A stretch of DNA of 64,000 nt, taken from assembly GCF_050948175.1 (NCBI RefSeq), contig NW_027490403.1:248001-312000 (forward strand), written 5' to 3'. The translations under genes were made by a program, and so were the position numbers. The notes under the pieces were generated by a model. It was not told where the DNA came from and did not search any database. It worked only from the letters and a program-made list of their open reading frames with translations. Positions 56,177-64,000 of this stretch are shown here, piece by piece (within the stretch, counting starts at the first letter, position 1; the number at the start of each line of letters is the position of its first letter). This stretch comes from Xylocopa sonorina (lineage: Eukaryota > Arthropoda > Insecta > Hymenoptera > Apidae).

Positions 56177-59100
56177 AGATGTCTACGTATCGTAGCAATA
56201 GAGTTCTTATGATCCTTAAAACGCGATATCGCATCTCATTTCTATGTTTCATGTTAAGATATAATATGATTTGCGAAGTGTTATGTAGTCCTCGTCTACA
56301 CTTCAAATGAATGTAAATGCCACACTTCCCTGCTAGGAAATAGCGTCTGCAGGTGACTAGGTATCGTAGCAATAGAGCTCTAATGCTTCTTAAAACGCGA
56401 TATCGCATCTCATTCCTATGTTTCATGGTAAGATATAATATGATTTGCGAAGAGTTATGTATTCCTCTTCTACACTTCAAATGAATGTAAATGGGACTCT
56501 TCCTTGCAAGGAAATAGCGTTTGCAGATGTCTACGTATCGTAGCAATAGAGTTCTAATGCTTCATAAAACGCGATATCGCATCTCATTTCCATGTTTCAT
56601 GGTAAGATATAATATGATTTGCGAAGTGTTATGTATTCCTGTTCTACACTTCAAATGAATGTAAATGCGACACTTCCTGGCAAGGAAATAGAGTTTGCAA
56701 ATGTCTACCTATCTTAGCAATAGTGCTCTAATACTTCTTTAAACGCGATATCGCATTTCATTTCTATGTTTCATGGTAAGATATAATATGAATTGCGAAG
56801 TGTTATGTATTCCTCGTCTACACTTCAAATGAATGTAAATGCGACTCTTCCTTGCAAGGAAATAGCGTTTGCAGATGTCAACGTATCGTAGCAATAGAGC
56901 TCTAATGCTTCTTAAAACGCGATATCGCATCTCATTCCTATGTTTCATGGTAAGATGTAATATGATTGGGGAAGTGTTATGTATTCCTCGTCTACACTTC
57001 AAATGAATGTAAATGCGACACTTCCTTGCAAGGAAATAGCGTTTGCAGATGTCTACGTATTGTAGCAATAGAGTTCTTATGATTCTTAAAACGCGATATG
57101 GCATCTCATTTCCATGTTTCATGGTAAGATATAATATGATTTGCGAAGTGTTATGTAGTCCTCGTCTACACTTCAAATGAATGTAAATGCGACACATCCT
57201 TGCTAGGAAATAGCGTTTGCAGATGTCTAGGTATCATAGTAATAGAGTTCTAGTGCTTCTTAAAACGCGATATCGCATCTCATTTCTATGTTTCATGGTA
57301 AGATATATTATGATTTGCGAAGTGCTATGTATTCCTCGTCAACACTTCAAATGACTGTAAATGCGGCACTTCCTTGCAAGGAAATAGCGTTTGGAGATGT
57401 CTACGTATCGTAGCAATAGAGCTCTAATGCTTCTTAAAACGCGATATCGCATCTCATTTCTATGTTTCATGGTAAGATGTAATATGATTGGGGAAGTGTT
57501 ATGTATTCCTCGTCTACACTTCAAATGAATGTAAATGCGACACTTCCTTGCAAGGAAATAGCGTTTGCAGATGTCTACGTATCGTAGCAATAGAGTTCTT
57601 ATGATTCTTAAAACGCGATATGGCATCTCATTTCTATGTTTCATGGTAAGATATAATATGATTTGCGAAGTGTTATGTAGTCCTCGTCTACACTTCAAAT
57701 GAATGTAAATGCGACACTTCCTTGCAAGGAAATAGCGTTTGCAGATGTCTACGTATCGTAGCAATAGAGTTCTTATGATCCTTAAAACGCGATATCGCAT
57801 CTCATTTCTATGTTTCATGTTAAGATATAATATGATTTGCGAAGTGTTATGTAGTCCTCGTCTACACTTCAAATGAATGTAAATGCCACACTTCCCTGCT
57901 AGGAAATAGCGTCTGCAGATGACTAGGTATCGTAGCAATAGAGTTCTAATGCTTCTTAAAACGCGATATCGCATCTCATTCCGGTGTTTCATGGTAAGAT
58001 ATAATATGATTTGCGAAGTGTTATGTATTCCTCTTCTACACTTCAAATGAATGTAAATGCGACTCTTCCTTGCAAGGAAATAGCGTTTGCAGATGTCTAC
58101 GTATCGTAGCAATAGAGTTCTAATGCTTCTTAAGACGCGATATCGCATCTCTCTTCCATGTTTCATGTTAAGGTATAATATGATTTGCGAAGTGCTATGT
58201 ATTCCTCGTCTACACTTCAAATGAATGTAAATGCGACACTTCCTTGCAAGGAAATAGCGTTTGCAGATGTCTACCTATCGTAGCAATAGAGTTCTAATGC
58301 TTCTTAAAACGCGATATCGCATCTCATTTCTATGTTTCATGGTAAGATATAATATGATTTGCGAAGTATCATGTATTCTTCGTCTACACTTCAAATGAAT
58401 GTAAATGCGACTCTTCCTTGCAAGGAAATAGCGTTTGCATATGTCTACGTACCGTAGCAATAGAGTTCTTATGATTCATAAAACGCGATATCGCATCTCA
58501 TTTCTATGCTTCATGGTAAGATAGAATATGATTCGAGAAGTGTTATGTATTCCTCGTCTACACTTCAAATGAATGTAAATGCGACACTTCCTTGCAAGGA
58601 AATAGCGTTTGCAGATGTCTACGTATCGTAGCAATAGAGTTCTTATGATTCTTAAAACGCGATATGGCATCTCATTTCTATGTTTCATGGTAAGATATAA
58701 TATGATTTGCGAAGTGTTATGTAGTCCTCGTCTACACTTCAAATGAATGTAAATGCGACACTTCCTTGCAAGGAAATAGCGTTTGCAGATGTCCACGTAT
58801 AGTAGGGATAGAGTTCTAATGCTTCTTATAACGAGATATCGCATCTCATTTTTATGTTTCATGATAAGATATAATATTCATTGCGAAGTGTTATGCATTC
58901 CTCGTCTACACTTCAAATGAATGTAAATGCCACACTTCCCTGCTAGGAAATAGCGTCTGCAGGTGACTAGGTATCGTAGCAATAGAGCTCTAATGCTTCT
59001 TAAAACGCGATATCGCATCTCATTCTTATGTTTCATGGTAAGATATAATATGATTTGCGAAGTGTTATGTATTCCTCTTCTACACTTCAAATGAATGTAA

Positions 59101-59789
59101 ATGGGACTCTTCCTTGCAAGGAAATAGCGTTTGCAGATGTCTACGTATCGTAGCAATAGAGTTCTAATGCTTCATAAAACGCGATATCGCATCTCATTTC
59201 CATGTTTCATGGTAAGATATAATATGATTTGCGAAGTGTTATGTATTCCTGTTCTACACTTTAAATGAATGTAAATGCGACACTTCATGGCAAGGAAATA
59301 GAGTTTGCAAATGTCTACCTATCTTAGCAATAGTGCTCTAATACTTCTTTAAACGCGATATCGCATTTCATTTCTATGTTTCATGGTAAGATATAATATG
59401 AATTGCGAAGTGTTATGTATTCCTCGTCTACACTTCAAATGAATGTAAATGCGACGCTTCCTTGCAAGGAAATAGCGTTCGCAGATGTCTACGTATCGAA
59501 GCAATAGAGTTCAAATGCTTCTTAAGACGCGATATCGCATCTCATTTCTATGTTTCATGGTAAGATATAATATGATTTGCGAAGTGTTATGTATTCCTCG
59601 TCTACACTTCAAATGAATGTAAATGCGACACTTCCTTGCAAGGAAATAGCGTTTGCAAATGTCTACCTATCGTAGCAATAGTGTTCTAATGATTCTTAAA
59701 ACGCGATATCGCATCTCATTTCTATGTTTCATGGTAAGGTATAATATGATTTGCGAAGTGTTATGTATTACTCGTCTACACTTCAAATG

Positions 59790-62146
59790 AATGTAAATGC
59801 CACACTTCCCTGCTAGGAAATAGCGTCTGCAGATGACTGGGTATCGTAGCAATAGAGTTCTAATGCTTCTTAAAACGCGATATCGCATCTCATTTCTATG
59901 TTTCATGGTAAGATATAATATGATTTGCGAAGTGTCACGTATTCTTCGTCTACACATCAAATGAATGTAAATGCGACTCTTCCTTGCAAGGAAATAGCGT
60001 TTGCAGATGTCTACGTATCGTAGCAATAGAGTTCCAATGCTTCTTAAAACGCGATATCGCATATCATTTCTATGTTTCATGGTAAGATATAATATGATTG
60101 GGGAAGTGCTATGTATTCCTCGTCTACACTTCAAATGAATGTAAATGCGACACTTCCTTGCAAGGAAATAGCGTTTGCAAATGTCTACCTATCGTAGCAA
60201 TAGTGTTCTATTGATACTTAAAACGCGATATCGCATCTCATTTCTATGTTTCATGGTAAGGTATAATATGATTTGCGAAGTGCTATGTATTCCTCTTCTA
60301 CACTTCAAATGAATGTAAATGCGACACTTCCTTGCAAGGAAATAGCGTTTGCAGATGTCTACGTATCGTAGCAATAGAATTCTTATGATTCTTAAAACGC
60401 GATATCGCATCTCATTTCTATGTTTCATGGTAAGGTATAATATGATTTGCGAAGTGTTATGTATTCCTTGTCTACACTTCAAATGAATGTAAATGCGACA
60501 CTTCCTTGCAAGGAAATAGCGTTTGCAGATGTCCACGTATCGTAGGGATAGAGTTCTAATGCTTCTTAAAACGAGATATCGCATCTCATTTCTATGTTTC
60601 ATGGTAAGATATAATATGATTGGGGAAGTGTTATGTATTACTCGTCTACACTTCAAATGCGACACTTCCTTGCAAGGAAATAGCGTTTGCAGATGTCTAC
60701 GTATCGTAGCAATAGATTTCTTATGATTCTTAGAACGCGATATCGCATCTCATTTCTATGTTTCATGGTAAGATAGAATATGATTCGAGAAATGTTATGT
60801 AGTCCTCGTCTACACTTCAAATGAATGTAAATGCGACACTTCCTTGCTAGGAAATGGCGTTTGCAGATGTCTACGTATCGTAGCAATAGAGTTCTTATGA
60901 TTCTTAAAACGCGATATCGCATCTCATTTCCATGTTTCATGGTAAGATATTATATGATTTGCGAAGTGTTATGTATTCCTCTTCTACACTTCAAATGAAT
61001 GTAGATGCGACACTTCCTTGCAAGGAAATAGCGTTTGCAGATGTCCACGTATAGTAGGGATAGAGTTCTTATGATTCTTAAAACGCGATATCAAATCTCA
61101 TTTCTGTGTTTCATGGTAAGATATAATATGATTTGCGAAGTGTTATGTAGTCCTCGTCTACACTTCAAATGAATGTAAATGCGACACTTCCTTGCTAGGA
61201 AATGGCGTTTGCAGATGTCTACGTATCGTAGCAATAGATTTCCAAAGCTTCTTAAAACGCGATATCGCAACTCATTTCTATGTTTCATGGTAAGATATAA
61301 TATGATTTGCGAAGTGTCATGTATTCCTCGTCTACATTTCAAATGAAGGTAAATGCCACACTTCCCTGCTAGGAAATAGCGTCTGCAGATGACTGGGTAT
61401 CGTAGCAATAGAGTTCTAATGCTTCTTAAAATGCGATATCGCATCTCATTTCTATGTTTCATGGTAAGATATAATATGATTTGCGAAGTGTCACGTATTC
61501 TTCGTCTACACATCAAATGAATGTAAGTGCGACTCTTCCTTGCAAGGAAATAGCGTTTGCAGATGTCTACGTATCGTAGCAATAGAGTTCCAATGCTTCT
61601 TAAAACGCGATATCGCATCTCATTTCTATGTTTCATGGTAAGATATAATATGATTGGGGAAGTGCTATGTATTCCTCGTCTACACTTCAAATGAATGTAA
61701 ATGCGACACTTCCTTGCAAGGAAATAGCGTTTGCAAATGTCTACCTATCGTAGCAATAGTGTTCTATTGATTCTTAAAACGCGATATCGCATCTCATTTC
61801 TATGTTTCATGGTAAGGTATAATATGATTTGCGAAGTGCTATGTATTCCTCTTCTACACTTCAAATGAATGTAAATGCGACACTTCCTTGCAAGGAAATA
61901 GCGTTTGCAGATGTCTACGTATCGTAGCAATAGAGTTCTTATGATTCTTAAAACGCGAAATCGCATCTCATTTCTATGTTTCATGGTAAGGTATAATATG
62001 ATTTGCGAAGTGTTATGTATTCCTTGTCTACACTTCAAATGAATGTAAATGCGACACTTCCTTGCAAGGAAATAGCGTTTGCAGATGTCCACGTTTCGTA
62101 GGGATAGAGTTCTAATGCTTCATAAAACGAGATATCGCATCTCATT
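59790..62146 (+). repeat. 9-unit offset pair (59,790-60,590 and 61,346-62,146)
   Basis: About 800 bp recurs at an offset of 1,556 bp, which is nine units minus the 10-bp deletion at 60,659. Shared rare variants are gatgactgggta, cttcgtctacacatc, gttctattga and cgtagggatag. The flanks do not match at this offset. Confidence 0.75.
60495..60658 (+). repeat. Satellite unit shortened by 10 bp
   Basis: The unit end reads cttcaaatgcgacac across 60,651-60,665 instead of cttcaaatgaatgtaaatgcg. Ten bases lying between two copies of aaatg are missing, which is what slippage or annealing between short direct repeats would produce. It is the only indel larger than 1 bp apart from the two 33-bp deletions. 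Confidence 0.93.
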
Positions 62147-64000
62147 TTTATGTTTCATGATAAGATATAATATTCATTGCGAAATATTATGCATTCCTCG
62201 TCTACACATCAAATGAATGTAAATGCCGCACTTCCCTGCTAGGAAATAGCGTCTGCGGATGACTAGGTATCGTAGCAATAGAGTTCTAATGCTTCTTAAA
62301 TCGCGATATCGCATCTCATTCCTGTGTTTCATGGTAAGATATAATATGATTTGCGAAGTGTTATGTATTCCTCTTCTACACTTCAAATGAATGTAAATGC
62401 GACTCTTCGTTGCAAGGAAATAGCGTTTGCAGATGTCTACGTATCGTAGCAATAGAGTTCTAATGCTTCTTAAGATGCGATATCGCATCTCATTTCCATG
62501 TTTCATGTTAAGATATAATATGATTGGGGAAGTGTTATGTATTCCTCGTCTACACTTCAAATGAATGTAAATGCGACACTTCCTTGCAAGGAAATAGCGT
62601 TTGCAGATGTCTACGTATCGTAGCAATAGAGTTTTTATGATACTTAAAACGCGATATCGCATCTCATTTCTATGTTTCATGGTTAGATATAATATGATTG
62701 GGGAAGTGTTATGTATTCCTCGTCTACACTTCAAATGAATGTAAATGCGACACTTCCTTGCAAGGAAATAGAGTTTGCAAATGTCTACCTATCTTAGCAA
62801 TAGTGTTCTAATACTTCTTAAAACGCGATATCGCATCTCATTTCTATGTTTCACGGTAAGATATAATATGATTTGCGAAGTGTTATGTATTCCTCTTCTA
62901 CACTTCAAATGAATGTAGATGCGACACTTCCTTGCAAGGAAATAGCGTTTGGAGATGTCTACGTATCGTAGCAATAGAGTTCTTATGATTCTTAAAACGC
63001 GATATCAAATCTCATTTCTGTGTTTCATGGTAAGATATAATATGATTTGCGAAGTGTTATGTATTCCTCGTCTACACTTCAAATGAATGTAAATGCGACA
63101 CTTCCTTGCTAGGAAATAGCGTTTGCAGATGTCTACCTATCGTAGCAATAGAGTTCTAATGCTTCTTAAAACGCGGTATCGCATCTCATTTCCATGTTTC
63201 ATGGTAAGATATAATATGATTTGCGAAGTGTTATGTATTCCTCTTCTACACTTCAAATGAATGTAGATGCGACACTTCCTTGCAAGGAAATAGCGTTTGC
63301 AGATGTCCACGTATAGTAGGGATAGAGTTCTAATGCTTCTTAAAACGAGATATCGCATCTCATTTTTATGTTTCATGATAAGATATAATATTCATTGCGA
63401 AGTGTTATGCATTCCTCGTCTACACTTCAAATGTATGTAAATGCCACACTTCCCTGCTAGGAAATAGCGTCTGCAGATGATTAGGTATCGTAGCAATAGA
63501 GTTCTAATGCTTCTTAAAACGCGATATCGCATCTCATTCCTATGTTTCATGCTAAGATAGAATATGATTCGAGAAGTGTTATGTAGTCCTCGTCTACACT
63601 TCAAATGAATGTAAATGCGACACTTCCTGGCAAGGAAATAGAGTTTGCAAATGTCTTCCTATCTTAGCAATAGTGCTCTAATACTTCTTTAAACGCGATA
63701 TCGCATCTCATTTCTATGTTTCATGGTAAGATATAATATGATATGCGAAGTGTTATGTATTCCTCGTCTACACTTCAAATGAATGTAAATGCGACACTTC
63801 CTTGCAAGGAAATAGCGTTTGCAGATGTCTACCTATCGCAGCAATAGAGTTCTAATGCTTCTTAAAACGCGGTATCGCATCTCATTTCCATGTTTCATGG
63901 TAAGATATTATATGATTTGCGAAGTGTTATGTATTCCTCTTCTACACTTCAAATGAATGTAGATGCGACACTTCCTTGCAAGGAAATAGCGTTTGGAGAT

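Larger units (their letters stand above)
1..64000 (+). repeat. 174-bp tandem satellite array (about 368 units, head to tail)
   Basis: The whole window is a direct tandem array of one 174-bp unit. A unit close to consensus is at 41,531-41,704. Every unit has the same orientation, and unit starts (gcgacac) step by 174 from position 9 to position 63,965. The distance is 63,956 bp against 64,032 for 368 full units. The 76-bp shortfall is fully explained by indels I located: two 33-bp deletions, one 10-bp deletion, five 1-bp insertions (near 87, 7,114, 11,190, 12,757 and 13,485) and five 1-bp deletions (near 4,316, 7,044, 35,342, 46,819 and 49,637). The consensus is about 36% G+C with nine CpG. 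No unique sequence, transposon or gene interrupts it, and both ends lie inside the array. A centromeric or pericentromeric role is inferred from architecture alone. I do not recognise the family. Confidence 0.98.
46901..64000 (+). repeat. Zone 5: ttggggaag subfamily zone
   Basis: About 98 units. The variant tgattggggaag first appears near 47,049 and recurs to about 62,700; I found none before. Other typical variants are atgtagtcctcg, gccacacttccctgc, cattccggtg, cctgttctac with cttcctggc, and gatagaatatgattcgag. A module of about 650 bp bearing several of these occurs near 47.7-48.3, 53.3-53.9, 55.2-55.85 and 57.5-58.1 kb, with spacings of 32 units minus one base, 11 and 13 units. The zone runs off the right end of the window. 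Confidence 0.65.

Noticed and set aside
1..64000. CRISPR array
   Set aside because: The whole 174-bp unit is conserved, so there are no unique spacers between short repeats, and no cas genes are present.
1..64000. Bacterial -10 promoter (tataat within gatataatat) in every unit
   Set aside because: The match is simply part of an A/T-rich satellite unit. There is no consistent -35 element and the context is not bacterial.
1..64000. CENP-B box
   Set aside because: No stretch of the consensus on either strand fits the pattern TTCGnnnnAnnCGGG.
1..64000. Human or primate alpha satellite, because of the similar unit length
   Set aside because: The unit is 174 bp rather than 171 and shows no resemblance to the alpha satellite consensus. 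CpG content is also unlike it.

Overview
This window is one uninterrupted block of eukaryotic satellite DNA. A 174-bp unit is repeated head to tail, always in the same orientation, from base 1 to base 64,000. Using the phase marker gcgacac, I count 368 complete units between positions 9 and 63,964, plus 8 bp before and 36 bp after. The array therefore continues past both ends. I see no gene, RNA gene, transposon, inverted segment, CRISPR array or unique sequence anywhere.

The consensus unit is about 36% G+C. It carries nine CpG dinucleotides where base composition predicts about 5.7, so there is no sign of the CpG loss seen in heavily methylated genomes. It also carries three short dyad symmetries: TTCCTTGCAAGGAA, CTACG-tat-CGTAG and GCGATATCGC. 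A near-nucleosomal unit in a pure array of this size suggests a centromeric or pericentromeric satellite, probably of an invertebrate or another lightly methylated eukaryote. I do not recognise the family and cannot name the species.

Layout, by shared variant bases: zone 1 (1-13,400) is diverse, with many units of a linked 'B' haplotype and an exact 10-unit tandem duplication at 7.55-11.06 kb. Zone 2 (13.4-19.8 kb) has its own variants and a 9-unit tandem duplication with a conversion-like patch. Zone 3 (19.8-42.5 kb) is the most homogenised, built from near-identical blocks offset by 24, 21, 8 and 17 units that reuse a module of about 990 bp. Zone 4 (42.5-46.9 kb) holds an 8-unit block whose second copy lost one unit. 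Zone 5 (46.9-64 kb) is marked by a 'ttggggaag' variant absent before 47 kb and by blocks offset by 16, 11, 13 and 9 units. No single higher-order period dominates, so the array looks like a patchwork made by repeated unequal exchange and conversion.

The unit length is a multiple of three (58 codons) and one minus-strand frame of the consensus has no stop. Dozens of apparent minus-strand ORFs of up to 409 codons result. I regard them as artefacts: three abundant variants each put a stop in that frame, and nothing else about the frame looks coding.
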